A stretch of 51,242 nucleotides of DNA, taken from NCBI RefSeq assembly GCF_000721705.1, contig NZ_JOJL01000049.1, positions 1-51,242 of the forward strand. The letters run 5' to 3'. Positions 18,928-27,963 of the stretch are shown here, piece after piece. The notes under the pieces are model-generated. The model did no database searches, was not told the DNA's origin, and saw only the letters and a program-made list of their open reading frames with translations. The DNA comes from Actinoplanes subtropicus (GTDB lineage Bacteria > Actinomycetota > Actinomycetes > Mycobacteriales > Micromonosporaceae). The first letter of the stretch is position 1; each line of letters starts with the position of its first letter. Position numbers and translations under genes: made by a program.

Positions 18928-20160
18928 ATGACCTGGTTGCGTTCGGCCTTCCCGCTCTCGGCCGTGACCGCCGGCCTGCTCGCCATGATCGTCGGCGTGA
19001 CCAGCTCCGCCGCCATCGTGTTCGCCGCCGCCCACGCGGCCGGCGCCAGCGACGCCGAGCTCGGCTCCTGGATGCTCGCCCTGTTCACCGGCATGGGCGT
19101 CACCTGCATCGGCCTCTCGCTGCGCTACCGGGCCCCGATCGTCACCGCCTGGTCCACCCCGGGCGCCGCGCTGCTGGCCACCGGGCTGAACGGCTTCGGC
19201 ATGCGCCAGGCGATCGGCGCGTTCCTCATCTCCGCCGCGCTGATCACCCTGGCCGGCGTGACCGGCTGGTTCGCCCGGGTGATGGACCGGGTCCCCGTCC
19301 CGCTGGCCTCGGCGCTGCTCGGCGGGGTCCTGGTCCAGTTCGGCATCGGCCTGTTCACCCAGATGCAGCACAGCCTGGCCCTGGTCCTCGCCATGTTCGG
19401 CACCTACCTGCTGTGCCGGCGCCTGCTCCCCCGCTACGCGGTGCTGGCCGCGCTGGCCGCCGGCGTCCTGGTGGCCGCGCTCGGCCACTCGCTGCACCTC
19501 GCCGGCGTGCACCTGGCCCTGGCGAAGCCGGTCTTCACGGTCCCGGCGTTCTCGGTGCCGGCCGCCTTCGGCGTCGCCCTCCCGCTCTTCGTCGTCACCA
19601 TGGCGTCGCAGAACCTGCCCGGCGTGGCGGTGCTGCGCAACGACGGCTACGACCGGGTGCCGGTCTCCCCGCTGATCGCCTGGACCGGCGCCGCCAACCT
19701 GGTGCTGGCCCCGTTCGGCGCCTTCGGCCTCAACCTGGCCGCCATCACCGCCGCGATCTGCACCGGCCCGCAGGCCCACCCCGACCCGCGCAAGCGGTAC
19801 GTCGCCGGCGTCTGGGCGGGCGTGTTCTACCTGGCCATCGGCCTGCTGGGCGCGACGGTCGGCTCGCTGCTGACCGCCCTGCCGAGCGCCCTGGTGCTGG
19901 GCATCGCGGGGATCGGGCTGCTCGGGACGATCGGCAGCTCGCTGACCTCGGCGCTGCTGACCGACCGCTGGCGCGAGGCGGCGGTGGTGACCTTCCTGGC
20001 CACGGCGTCGGGGCTGAAGCTGCTGGGCATCGGATCGGCCTTCTGGGGCCTGGTCGCGGGCCTGGTGACGGCCGTCGCCACGGGCGCGATCCGGTTCCGG
20101 AAATCCGCTCCGCCCGCCGCACCCGTGGCCGACCGGACAGACCCGAAAGCGGCCGTATGA
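18928..20160 (+). CDS. benE: BenE-family benzoate/H+ symporter
   Basis: 410 residues with about 11-12 membrane helices. The sequence follows BenE throughout: LSAVTAGLLAMIVGVTSSAAIVFAAA at the start, YRAPIVTAWSTPGAALL, FVVTMASQNLPGVAVLRNDGY in the middle and LNLAAITAAICTGPQAHPDP later. BenE proteins import benzoate with protons. The next gene starts 9 bases downstream, so benE probably heads an operon that continues with a LuxR-type regulator and aromatic alcohol/aldehyde dehydrogenases. The actual substrate could be another aromatic acid. Confidence 0.92.
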   Translation: MTWLRSAFPLSAVTAGLLAMIVGVTSSAAIVFAAAHAAGASDAELGSWMLALFTGMGVTCIGLSLRYRAPIVTAWSTPGAALLATGLNGFGMRQAIGAFLISAALITLAGVTGWFARVMDRVPVPLASALLGGVLVQFGIGLFTQMQHSLALVLAMFGTYLLCRRLLPRYAVLAALAAGVLVAALGHSLHLAGVHLALAKPVFTVPAFSVPAAFGVALPLFVVTMASQNLPGVAVLRNDGYDRVPVSPLIAWTGAANLVLAPFGAFGLNLAAITAAICTGPQAHPDPRKRYVAGVWAGVFYLAIGLLGATVGSLLTALPSALVLGIAGIGLLGTIGSSLTSALLTDRWREAAVVTFLATASGLKLLGIGSAFWGLVAGLVTAVATGAIRFRKSAPPAAPVADRTDPKAAV

Positions 20161-20169
20161 TCGCCTTCC

Positions 20170-22434
20170 ATGACGTCCAGATCCGCCGGCGCGACCGAGC
20201 ACGGTCTGGCGGTGCCGACCACCCGGTTCATCGGCCGCCGCACCGATCTGGAGAATGTCCGGCGGCGCCTCGCGGAGAGCCGCCTGGTGACGCTGACCGG
20301 GGTCGGCGGCGTCGGTAAGACCCGCCTGGCCGTCGAGCTGGCCCGGACGCTCGGGCGGGCGTTCCCCGACGGCGTACGGCTGATCGATCTCTCCGCGGTC
20401 GGCGAGGCCGGTCGGGTGGCGCAGGCGGCAGTCACCTCGCTCGCGGTGATCGACCGGTCCACCAGCACGCCGGAGAGCAAGCTGATCGGCCATCTCGCCG
20501 GCCGGCAGATGCTGCTGATCCTGGACAACTGCGAGCACGTCGCCGACGAGTGCTCGGCGCTGGTCGAGGAGATCCTCGAGCACACCGAGCAGGTGCGGGT
20601 GCTGGCGACCAGCCGCCGTACGCTCGGCGTCCGCGGGGAACACCTTTATCCGGTACGCCCCCTCGACGCCGTCGACGCCATGCACCTGCTGGTCGACCGG
20701 GCGCAGGCGACCCAGCCCGAGTTCGCGGTCACCGAGGAGAACCAGGCCGCCGCCGCGCGCCTTTGCGTCCGGCTCGACGGGTTGCCGCTGGCCATCGAGC
20801 TGGCCGGCACCCGGCTGCGCAGCCTCTCCCTCCAGGAGCTGGCCGAGCGCCTGGAGAACCGCTTCGACCTGCTCACCGGCCCGGGCACCCGGCCGCGGCA
20901 GCGCACCCTGCGCGCGGTCATGGACTGGAGCCATTCGCTGTGCTCGCCGCGGCAACGGCTGCTCTGGGCCCGGCTGTCGGTCTTCGCGGGCAACTTCGAC
21001 CTGCGCGCGGCCGAGGCGGTGTGCGCCGGCGACGGCCTGCCCCGGGACGAGGTGCTGGAGGAGCTCGACCAGTTGGTCGCCCAGTCGGTGGTGGTCGCCG
21101 AGCCGGCCGGGAGCACGGTGCGGTTCCGGTTGCTGGAGACCATCCGGCAGTACGGCCGGGAACGGCTGGCCGAGATCGGCGAGCTGGACAAGCTGCGGGA
21201 GAGCCACCTCGACCACTACCTGGCGACGGCGCAGAAGGTGGCGGCCGGCTGGGCCACGCCCGGGCAGCGCGCGGGCCTGCTGCGGCTGCGCTCCGAGCAC
21301 GCGAACCTGCGCGCCGCCCTGGACTACGCGCTGGCCGAGGCGACCGGCGGCCGTCGCGCCCTCGAGCTGGTGACCGCCCTGCGCCAGCTGTGGTACGCCG
21401 ACGCCTACCTCGGCGAGGGGCGCGAGTGGCTGGACCGGGTCCTGGCGGCGCCGCCTTTCACCGAGACCCCCGAGGATCGGCGGGCGCGGGCGGACGCCCT
21501 GTGGGTCGCCGCGTGGGTGACCCTCCTGCAGGGCGACCACGCGCGGGCCGCCGCCCGGATCGAGGAGTGCGAGTCGCTGGCGGAGAAGCCGGGGCCGGAC
21601 CGGGCCGCCGGGTACGCGAGCGCCCTGCGCGGCACCTCGCTGCTGTTCCGCAACCTTCTCCCGCAGGCGCAGGCCGCGTACGAACAGGCCGCCGAGGTCT
21701 TCCGGGCGATCGGCGACACCGAGGGCCTGCTGTGGACCCTCTTCCAGCTGGCCATCACCGCGTCGCACCAGGGCGACAGTGCCCGGGCGGAACGGATCTG
21801 CCGGGAGTCGATCGGGCTGAGCGAGGCGACCGGGGAGCGGTTGTGCCGCTCGTACGCGCTGTGGGTGCTGGCGTTCGACACCTGGCGGCGCGGCGACGCC
21901 CGGCGCGCCGAGCAGATCGTGGGCGAGGCCCTGGCCGGGCACCGGGACTTCCACGACGCCGTCGGGGTCGCCCTGCTGATCGAGCTGGCGGCCTGGATCG
22001 CGGACACCCGCGGCGAGCCCACCAGGTCGGCCCGGTTCCTGTCGGTGGCCGACGCGGTGTGGGAGTCGATCGGCACCCGCCTGACCGCGTTCGGGCCGCC
22101 GCTGCAGGAGCACCGGCTGGCGTGCGAGGCCTCGTTGCGGTCCCGGCTCGATCCGGCGGCCCGCAAGCCGGTTCGCTTCACCAGCGTCCACGACGCGATC
22201 GACGCGGTCCTGCACCCGGATCCCGAACCGTCGACGGCCAAGAGCAAGGACGTGCTGACCGGCCGGGAACGGCAGATCGCCCAGCTGCTCGCCGACGGGC
22301 TCAGCAACCGGGAGATCGCGGCCAAGCTGGTGATCTCGCCCCGCACGGTCGACGGCCACGTCGAGCGGATCCTGGCCAAGCTCGGCTTCACCTCCCGTAC
22401 CCAAGTCGCCGTGTGGGTGGCCCGGAACGGGTAG
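20170..22434 (+). CDS. NB-ARC/TPR ATPase with C-terminal LuxR helix-turn-helix
   Basis: 754 residues. The P-loop GVGGVGKT is at 44-51 and Walker B (MLLILDNCEHV) near 117-127. The LATSRRTLGVRGEHLYPVRPL and GLPLAIELAGTRLRSLS segments are typical of the NB-ARC class. A tetratricopeptide-like helical region covers about 350-650. Residues 696-754 are a LuxR helix-turn-helix (LTGRERQIAQLLADGLSNREIA, ISPRTVDGHVERILAKLG). Such proteins act as ligand- or partner-sensing transcription activators. Placed between benE and the dehydrogenase genes, it most likely controls this aromatic pathway. An inverted repeat at 22475-22499 in front of the next gene is a candidate binding site. Confidence 0.93.
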   Translation: MTSRSAGATEHGLAVPTTRFIGRRTDLENVRRRLAESRLVTLTGVGGVGKTRLAVELARTLGRAFPDGVRLIDLSAVGEAGRVAQAAVTSLAVIDRSTSTPESKLIGHLAGRQMLLILDNCEHVADECSALVEEILEHTEQVRVLATSRRTLGVRGEHLYPVRPLDAVDAMHLLVDRAQATQPEFAVTEENQAAAARLCVRLDGLPLAIELAGTRLRSLSLQELAERLENRFDLLTGPGTRPRQRTLRAVMDWSHSLCSPRQRLLWARLSVFAGNFDLRAAEAVCAGDGLPRDEVLEELDQLVAQSVVVAEPAGSTVRFRLLETIRQYGRERLAEIGELDKLRESHLDHYLATAQKVAAGWATPGQRAGLLRLRSEHANLRAALDYALAEATGGRRALELVTALRQLWYADAYLGEGREWLDRVLAAPPFTETPEDRRARADALWVAAWVTLLQGDHARAAARIEECESLAEKPGPDRAAGYASALRGTSLLFRNLLPQAQAAYEQAAEVFRAIGDTEGLLWTLFQLAITASHQGDSARAERICRESIGLSEATGERLCRSYALWVLAFDTWRRGDARRAEQIVGEALAGHRDFHDAVGVALLIELAAWIADTRGEPTRSARFLSVADAVWESIGTRLTAFGPPLQEHRLACEASLRSRLDPAARKPVRFTSVHDAIDAVLHPDPEPSTAKSKDVLTGRERQIAQLLADGLSNREIAAKLVISPRTVDGHVERILAKLGFTSRTQVAVWVARNG

Positions 22435-22474
22435 TCGATGGGGTGAAACCACCCTCCCCCGCCTTGTTACGAAC

Positions 22475-22499
22475 ATGTGACGCTCGCCACCCGTCACAT
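22475..22499. promoter_or_regulatory. Inverted repeat upstream of the aldehyde dehydrogenase gene
   Basis: Perfect 8-bp arms ATGTGACG / CGTCACAT separated by 9 bases, in the 85-base gap between the LuxR-type regulator and the aldehyde dehydrogenase; the AAGGAGG ribosome-binding site follows. It could be an operator for the upstream regulator or a weak hairpin. The assignment to LuxR is inferred from position. Confidence 0.4.
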
Positions 22500-22519
22500 T
22501 TCGACAAGGAGGCCAGCGG

Positions 22520-23974
22520 ATGACCATCACCCGCTCCGTGCCGCTACCTCAAGGGCTCCTGCACATCGGCGGAAAGTTGCTGCCGGCCGCCGACGGGCGC
22601 ACGGCGCCGATCCTGGATCCGGCCACCGGGGTGGAGCTCACCCAGGTCGCGGTCGCCGGGCCGGAGGACGTCGACCGCGCGGTCGGCGCCGCCCGCGAAG
22701 CGTTCGACAACGGCCCCTGGTCCCGGATGACGCCCCGCGAACGCGGCCGGGTGCTGTGGCGGGTCGCCGACCTGCTGCGGGCCCGGGCGACCGAATTCGC
22801 CCGGCTGGAGTCGCTCGACGTCGGCAAGCCGCTGATGTTCACCACCACCGTCGACATCCCGACCGTGATCGACACCTTCGAGTACTACGCCGGCCTGGTC
22901 GCCGGGCTGGAGGGCGCCACCCGGGCCACCGCGGCGCCGTCGTTCGCCTACACCCGGCGGGAGCCGATCGGCGTCGTCGCCGCGATCACCCCGTTCAACT
23001 TCCCGGCCATCCTGTCGGCGACCAAGCTCGCGCCGGCGCTCGCGGCGGGCAACACCGTCGTGCACAAGCCCGCGCCGGAGACCCCGCTGAGCGCGCTGCT
23101 CTTCGCCGAGCTGCTGGCCGAGGCGGGCGTGCCCGAGGGCGGCTACAACCTGATCACCGGGGACGGGCCGACGGGCGCGGCGCTGGTCGCCCACCCGGGC
23201 GTCGACAAGATCGCGTTCACCGGCTCCTCGGCGGTCGGCGCCCAGGTCGCCGCCCAGGCCTCGGCGAGCCTGAAGCAGGTCACGGTGGAGCTCGGCGGCA
23301 AGGGCGCGAACATCATCTTCGCCGACGCCGACCTGGGCGCCGCGATCGAGACCGCCGTCGGGGCGTTCGTCTTCAACACCGGCCAATTCTGCATGTCCGG
23401 CAGCCGGGTGCTGGTGGAGCGGCCGGTCTACCAGGCCGTGGTCGACGCGCTCGGCGGCGCCGCGACCCACGTGCCGGTCGGCGACCCGTTCAGCGAGGGC
23501 GTCGTGGTCGGCCCGATGGCCGGCCCGAACCACCTCGCGAAGGTCGTCTCGTACCTGGACCAGGCGGCGTCCTCCGACGCCCAGCTGGTCGGCGGGCAGC
23601 GCCCGGACGGCCCCGGCTTCTTCATCGGGCCGGCCGTGCTGTCGCACGTGGCGCAGGACTCGCCGCTCATCCAGGAGGAGGTCTTCGGCCCGGTCGTGAC
23701 GGTGCAGCCGTTCGACACCGAGGACGAGGCCATCCGGATGGCCAACGGCACCCGGTACGGGCTGTCGGCCGGGCTGCAGACCAAGGACGTGACCCGGGCG
23801 CATCGGGTCGCCGGGGCGCTGAACGCCGGGATCGTCTGGGTCAACGGCTGGGCGCTGCTCGACCCGGCGATGCCCTTCGGCGGGGTCGGCGCCTCCGGCT
23901 ACGGGCGGGAGAACGGGCCCGAGGGGCTGGACGGATACCTGCGTACGAAATCGGTCGTCATCAACCTGGCGTGA
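22520..23974 (+). CDS. NAD(P)-dependent aldehyde dehydrogenase
   Basis: 484 residues, with AAGGAGG 8 bases upstream. The catalytic set is complete: Asn160 (ITPFNFP), Glu257 (TVELGGKGAN) and Cys291 (NTGQFCMSGSR), with the cofactor-binding FTGSSAVG at 233-240. It oxidises an aldehyde to the acid. In this operon, next to an XylB-like alcohol dehydrogenase and BenE, the likely substrate is an aromatic aldehyde such as benzaldehyde. From sequence alone it could also be grouped with betaine-aldehyde-type enzymes. Confidence 0.93.
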   Translation: MTITRSVPLPQGLLHIGGKLLPAADGRTAPILDPATGVELTQVAVAGPEDVDRAVGAAREAFDNGPWSRMTPRERGRVLWRVADLLRARATEFARLESLDVGKPLMFTTTVDIPTVIDTFEYYAGLVAGLEGATRATAAPSFAYTRREPIGVVAAITPFNFPAILSATKLAPALAAGNTVVHKPAPETPLSALLFAELLAEAGVPEGGYNLITGDGPTGAALVAHPGVDKIAFTGSSAVGAQVAAQASASLKQVTVELGGKGANIIFADADLGAAIETAVGAFVFNTGQFCMSGSRVLVERPVYQAVVDALGGAATHVPVGDPFSEGVVVGPMAGPNHLAKVVSYLDQAASSDAQLVGGQRPDGPGFFIGPAVLSHVAQDSPLIQEEVFGPVVTVQPFDTEDEAIRMANGTRYGLSAGLQTKDVTRAHRVAGALNAGIVWVNGWALLDPAMPFGGVGASGYGRENGPEGLDGYLRTKSVVINLA

Positions 23975-24003
23975 CGCTCCCTCCCGCGGAAAGGACTCCA
24001 GCA

Positions 24004-25113
24004 ATGATCAAGACGAAGGCGGCCGTGGTCGAGGGACCCGGCGCCCCGTTCACCGTCGAGGAGGTCGAGCTCGCCGACCTCCGCCCGGACGAGGTCCTGG
24101 TACGGATCGTCGCGGCCGGACTGTGTCACACCGATCTCGGCGTCCAGGCCGGCGGCATCCCGTTCGCGCTGCCCGGCGTCCTCGGTCACGAGGGCGCCGG
24201 GGTGGTCGTCGAGACCGGCGCCGCGGTCACCCGGGTCGCGCCCGGCGACCAGGTGCTGCTCAGCTTCACCTCGTGCGGGACCTGCCGCTCCTGCCGGGGC
24301 GGGCACCCCGCCTACTGCGACACCTGGGTGCCGCAGAACCTCATCATCGGCCGGCGCTCCGACGGCGAGCCGACCATCACCCGCGCCGGGGAGCCGATCG
24401 GCGGCCGGTTCTTCGGCCAGTCGTCGTTCGCCGGCCACGCCATCGCCGACGAGCGCAGCCTGGTGAAGGTTCCGGCCGACGCGCCGCTGGACGTGCTCGC
24501 CCCGCTCGGCTGCGGGGTGCAGACCGGCTTCGGCACGGTGTGGAACGTGCTCGCGCCGGAGCCCGGCAGCACGCTGGCCGTGTTCGGGGCGGGCGCGGTG
24601 GGGCTGGCCGCGGTCATGGCGGCGGCCGGCCTGCCGCTGGGCGCGGTGGTCGCCGTCGACCGGGTCACCGAGCGGCTCGAGCTGGCCCGCGAGCTCGGGG
24701 CCACGCACACGATCGACACCCGGGCCGAGGACGCGGCCGCGGTGATCGCCGAGGCGACGCAGGGGCGGGGGCTCGACTACGCGATCGACACCACCGCGGT
24801 GCCCGCCGTGGTGCGTACCGCGGTGGACGCGCTGGGCGTGCGCGGCACCTGCGCGATCGTCGGCGCCCCGCCGGCCGGCACCGAGGTCTCCTTCGAGGTG
24901 CAGAGCCTGCTGCCGGGCAAGCGGATCGTCGGCGTCACCCTCGGCGACGGCGAGCCCGAGACGCTGATCCCGCAGCTGGTGGAGCTGCACCGGGCCGGCC
25001 GGCTGCCGCTGGAGAAGCTCGTCCGGCACTACTCGTTGTCCGAACTCGACGCGGCCGCGAAGGACATGCACAGCGGCCAGACCGTCAAACCAGTGATCAG
25101 GATGGACGTCTGA
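24004..25113 (+). CDS. Zinc-dependent aryl-alcohol dehydrogenase (XylB-like)
   Basis: 369 residues from the ATG at 24004, with GAAAGGA upstream; the open frame continues antisense-like into the previous gene and was trimmed. Catalytic zinc ligands are seen in GLCHTDL and LGHEGAGVV, and structural zinc cysteines in CGTCRSCRGGHPAYC. The cofactor motif is FGAGAVGLAAVMAA. The segment GGRFFGQSSFAGHAIADERSLVKV closely resembles benzyl alcohol dehydrogenases. It would convert an aromatic alcohol to the aldehyde used by the preceding enzyme. It is followed after one base by the esterase gene. Confidence 0.92.
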   Translation: MIKTKAAVVEGPGAPFTVEEVELADLRPDEVLVRIVAAGLCHTDLGVQAGGIPFALPGVLGHEGAGVVVETGAAVTRVAPGDQVLLSFTSCGTCRSCRGGHPAYCDTWVPQNLIIGRRSDGEPTITRAGEPIGGRFFGQSSFAGHAIADERSLVKVPADAPLDVLAPLGCGVQTGFGTVWNVLAPEPGSTLAVFGAGAVGLAAVMAAAGLPLGAVVAVDRVTERLELARELGATHTIDTRAEDAAAVIAEATQGRGLDYAIDTTAVPAVVRTAVDALGVRGTCAIVGAPPAGTEVSFEVQSLLPGKRIVGVTLGDGEPETLIPQLVELHRAGRLPLEKLVRHYSLSELDAAAKDMHSGQTVKPVIRMDV

Positions 25114-25114
25114 G

Positions 25115-26035
25115 ATGCCGATCGACGAAGCGACCGCGGGCTTCCTCGCCGCGATGGCCCAGGCCGGACCGCCGGTGCACGAGCTCGACGCGCCGACGGC
25201 GCGGGCGGTCACCGGGGCGCTGAAGCCCATGTACGGGGAAGGACCGGAACCGGATTCCGTCGAGGACGTGAAACTCGCCGTGGCCGGCGGCACCATCGAG
25301 CTCCGGGTGCTGCGGCCGCTCGCGCCCCGCGGTGTGCTGCTCTACCTGCACGGCGGCGGCTGGGTGATCGGGTCGATCGACGAGTACGACACCCTCGGGC
25401 GGATCCTGGCCGACCAGACCGGCATGACCACCGTGCTGGTCGGCTACCGCAAGGCCCCCGAGCACCCGTACCCGACCGCGGTCGAGGACGCCTGGGCGGC
25501 GCTCGACTGGGCCGACCGGCACCGCGCCGAGCTGGCCGCGGAGGACGCGCCGCTGGTGATCGCGGGCGACAGCGCCGGCGGCAACCTCGCGGCGGTCTGC
25601 GCCCTGCGGGCCCGCGACGCCGGCGGGCCGCGGATCGACGCCCAGGTGCTGGTTTATCCGGCGACGCGGCTGGACGGGGACTTCCCGTCGTACCACGAAC
25701 CGGAGAACCAGCTGCTGCTCAGTGCGGAGAGCATGCGGTGGTTCCTCGACCACTACATCCCGGTGGAGCGGCGGGGCGAGCGGGACGCCTCGCCGGGCGG
25801 CGCCGAATCGCTGGCCGGGCTGCCGCCGGCGGTGGTGCTGACCGCGGAGTTCGACCCGCTGCGCGACGAGGGCGAGGAGTTCGCGGCGCGCCTCGAGGCG
25901 GCCGGCGTGCCGGTGCAGTCACGCCGGTTCGAGCGGCAGATGCACGCCTTCTTCCAGATGGTCAACATCCTGCCGGGCAGCGCCGAGGGCGTCGACTACC
26001 TGGTGGAGAGCCTGGACCGGCTGTTCCCCCGCTGA
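25115..26035 (+). CDS. Alpha/beta hydrolase, hormone-sensitive-lipase-like esterase
   Basis: 306 residues. The HSL-family features are all present: oxyanion hole HGGGW (79-83), nucleophile elbow GDSAGG (151-156, Ser153), acid Asp247 in AEFDPLRDEG and His277 in QMHAFF. It probably hydrolyses a short-chain ester, and as last gene of the operon may free an aryl alcohol for the two dehydrogenases. It starts one base after the alcohol dehydrogenase. Its last 40 bases overlap the 3' end of the convergent sigma-integrase gene. Confidence 0.93.
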   Translation: MPIDEATAGFLAAMAQAGPPVHELDAPTARAVTGALKPMYGEGPEPDSVEDVKLAVAGGTIELRVLRPLAPRGVLLYLHGGGWVIGSIDEYDTLGRILADQTGMTTVLVGYRKAPEHPYPTAVEDAWAALDWADRHRAELAAEDAPLVIAGDSAGGNLAAVCALRARDAGGPRIDAQVLVYPATRLDGDFPSYHEPENQLLLSAESMRWFLDHYIPVERRGERDASPGGAESLAGLPPAVVLTAEFDPLRDEGEEFAARLEAAGVPVQSRRFERQMHAFFQMVNILPGSAEGVDYLVESLDRLFPR

Positions 26036-27957
26036 CGGAGGCTGCTCAGCGTACGGCCGGTGGCTTGCTTGCAGAGGTACTCGGCCCGCTCGTAGGAGAG
26101 ACGCGCCCGGCCGGTGTGCGGGCACCGGTCGGCCGTCCCGGAGGGGGGCGGCCGCCGATCGGTCAGGAAGAGCGGGCCCGAGGTGCGTCCGGCGACCAGT
26201 TCGGGCAGCAGGCGGGCGGTTCCGGAGCGCCAGGTGACCCAGCGGTCGCCGGAGCGGGCGCGGCGGTCCTCGAGGTCGAGGTCTTCGACGTTGAGGGCGA
26301 GCACCGCGGTCACCGGCGCCGAGGATTCGTGGAGCAGGCGCCACAGGGTGCGCTCGCGCAACGAGGCGGCGGGTGACTCGGGGAGCTCGGGTGGGGTCGC
26401 CGGCGGGGGCTGGGCCGTCTCGGGGCGGCGGTCCAGGGCCTCGGCCAGGGCGGGCAGGGAGGACCAGGCCGCGAACGAGCGGACGGTGGCCCGGTGCCGG
26501 TTCCAGGTCTTGGCGGCGGCACTCCCCCACGCGGTCGTAAAGACGGTGGCCACGCGATCGGGGGTGAGCTCGGCCACGGGCAGGCTGTCGCCGAGGGCTC
26601 GCCGTAGCCGGGTGAGGGTCTGCCCATAGGACCGCACGGTGGCCCGGTCCAGGTCGTCCCGGCTGAGGAACGCGGCGGCGGCCGTCCCGAGAGTCGCCGG
26701 CGCGGCGCCGGGCGTCGACTCGGCCGCCCAGCGGCTCTCGGCCGCCCGGCGGCTCTCGGCGGCCCGGCGCCGGAGGAACTCCCGCTCGGCGTGGTTGCGG
26801 GTGAGCACGGCGGCCCGCTCGAACTCGCGGCGTGCCTCCTCGTGCCGGGACAGGCGGGACAGCAGGTCGCCGCGGACGGCCGGCAGCAGGTGGTAGTCGC
26901 GCAGGGCCGGGTCGGTCAGCAGCGCGTCGGCCTCGGCGAGACCGGCCGCCGGGCCCCGCGCGAAGCCGATCGCCACGGCCCGGTTCAGCCGTACGACCGC
27001 GGTCGGCAGCAACCGCACCAGCGCGTCGTACAGCGTCGCGATCCGGGCCCAGTCGGTGTCCGCGGCGGTCCGGGCCTGGGCGTGGCAGACCGCGATCGCC
27101 GCCTGCACCACGTACGGGCCGGGCGGGGCACCCAACGCCCGGGCCCGCAGCATCGCCGCGAAGCCGCGCTTGATGAGCAGCTGGTCCCAGCGGCCCCGGT
27201 TCTGCTCGTGCAGCGGGATCAGCTCGCCGGACGGGCCGGTGCGGGCCGCCGACCGGGACGCCTGCAACTCCATCAGGGCGACCAGGCCGTGCGCCTCGGC
27301 CTCGTCGGGCGCGAGGGTGGCCAGCATCCGGCCCAGCCGCAGCGCCTCGCGGCACAGGTCGGCGCGGATCAGGTCCTGGCCCTCGGTCGCCGAGTAGCCC
27401 TCGTTGAAGACCAGGTAGAGGACTTCGAGCACGGAGGCGAGCCGGCCGGGCAGCGCCGCGCCGGGCGGCTGGGCGAAGCCGACGCCCTCCTCGGCGAGGG
27501 TCTGCTTGGCGGCGGCTATCCGGCGCACCACCTGCGGCTCGTCCTGCAGGAACGCGCGGGCGATCTCGGCTGCGCTCAGCCCGGCGACCAGGCGGAGGGT
27601 GAGGGCGACCCGGGCGTCTCGCGGCAGGGCCGGGTGGCAGCAGACGAAGATCAGGCGCAGGACGTCGTCCTGCGCCTGGGCCGGCTGCTCGGCGTACGCA
27701 ATCTCGGTGTTGATCTCGGTTGTGCGGGACGAGCGGCGGAGGTGGTCGATCGCCCGGCGCCGGGCGACGGTGGTCAGCCAGGCGCCGGGATTGTCGGGGA
27801 TGCCCGCCGTGGGCCACTGCTCGAGGGCGGCGACCAAAGCGTCCTGGGCGAGTTCCTCGGCGAGGCCGACGTCGTGGACGAGCCGGGCCAGCCCGCCGAC
27901 GATCCGCGCCGACTCGAGTTTCCAGACGGCGTCGATCGTGCGGCGGACCTCGGGCAT
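25996..27957 (-). CDS. ECF42-type sigma factor fused to a truncated integrase-like domain
   Basis: 653 residues in one uninterrupted frame. Residues 1-160 hold sigma regions 2 and 4 (GLAEELAQDALVAALEQWP, GAWLTTVARRRAIDHLRR, LTLRLVAGLSAAEIARAFLQ). Residues 170-395 are the helical, TPR-like extension of ECF42 factors (EVLYLVFNEGYSA, WDQLLIKRGFA, LPAVRGDLLSRL). The family normally stops about here, near residue 400. After an Arg/Ala/Ser repeat (398-415) follows a tyrosine-recombinase-like part: a SAM-like core-binding domain (430-502, TWNRHRATVRSFAAW) and a partial catalytic domain (535-641, VLALNVEDLDL, ARLLPELVAGRTSGPLFLTDRR). The first catalytic Arg is replaced (SSAPVTA before VLALN), and the chain ends at TLSSLRQ where TLHQLRH would be, losing the nucleophilic Tyr. 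It is preceded by its DGPF partner. Confidence 0.9.
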   Translation of the reverse strand: MPEVRRTIDAVWKLESARIVGGLARLVHDVGLAEELAQDALVAALEQWPTAGIPDNPGAWLTTVARRRAIDHLRRSSRTTEINTEIAYAEQPAQAQDDVLRLIFVCCHPALPRDARVALTLRLVAGLSAAEIARAFLQDEPQVVRRIAAAKQTLAEEGVGFAQPPGAALPGRLASVLEVLYLVFNEGYSATEGQDLIRADLCREALRLGRMLATLAPDEAEAHGLVALMELQASRSAARTGPSGELIPLHEQNRGRWDQLLIKRGFAAMLRARALGAPPGPYVVQAAIAVCHAQARTAADTDWARIATLYDALVRLLPTAVVRLNRAVAIGFARGPAAGLAEADALLTDPALRDYHLLPAVRGDLLSRLSRHEEARREFERAAVLTRNHAEREFLRRRAAESRRAAESRWAAESTPGAAPATLGTAAAAFLSRDDLDRATVRSYGQTLTRLRRALGDSLPVAELTPDRVATVFTTAWGSAAAKTWNRHRATVRSFAAWSSLPALAEALDRRPETAQPPPATPPELPESPAASLRERTLWRLLHESSAPVTAVLALNVEDLDLEDRRARSGDRWVTWRSGTARLLPELVAGRTSGPLFLTDRRPPPSGTADRCPHTGRARLSYERAEYLCKQATGRTLSSLRQRGNSRSRLSTR

Positions 27958-27963
27958 CGCCGA

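Noticed and set aside
22441..22519. Riboswitch in the aldehyde dehydrogenase leader
   Set aside because: Only one 8-bp inverted repeat is visible and no known riboswitch core.
18913..22530. Minus-strand open frame of about 1200 codons
   Set aside because: Antisense to benE and the LuxR-type regulator, which have clear motifs; His/Gln/Arg-rich shadow.
25996..26600. Active integrase or phage remnant as a mobile element
   Set aside because: The recombinase-like part is fused, lacks catalytic residues, and no att sites or phage genes surround it.
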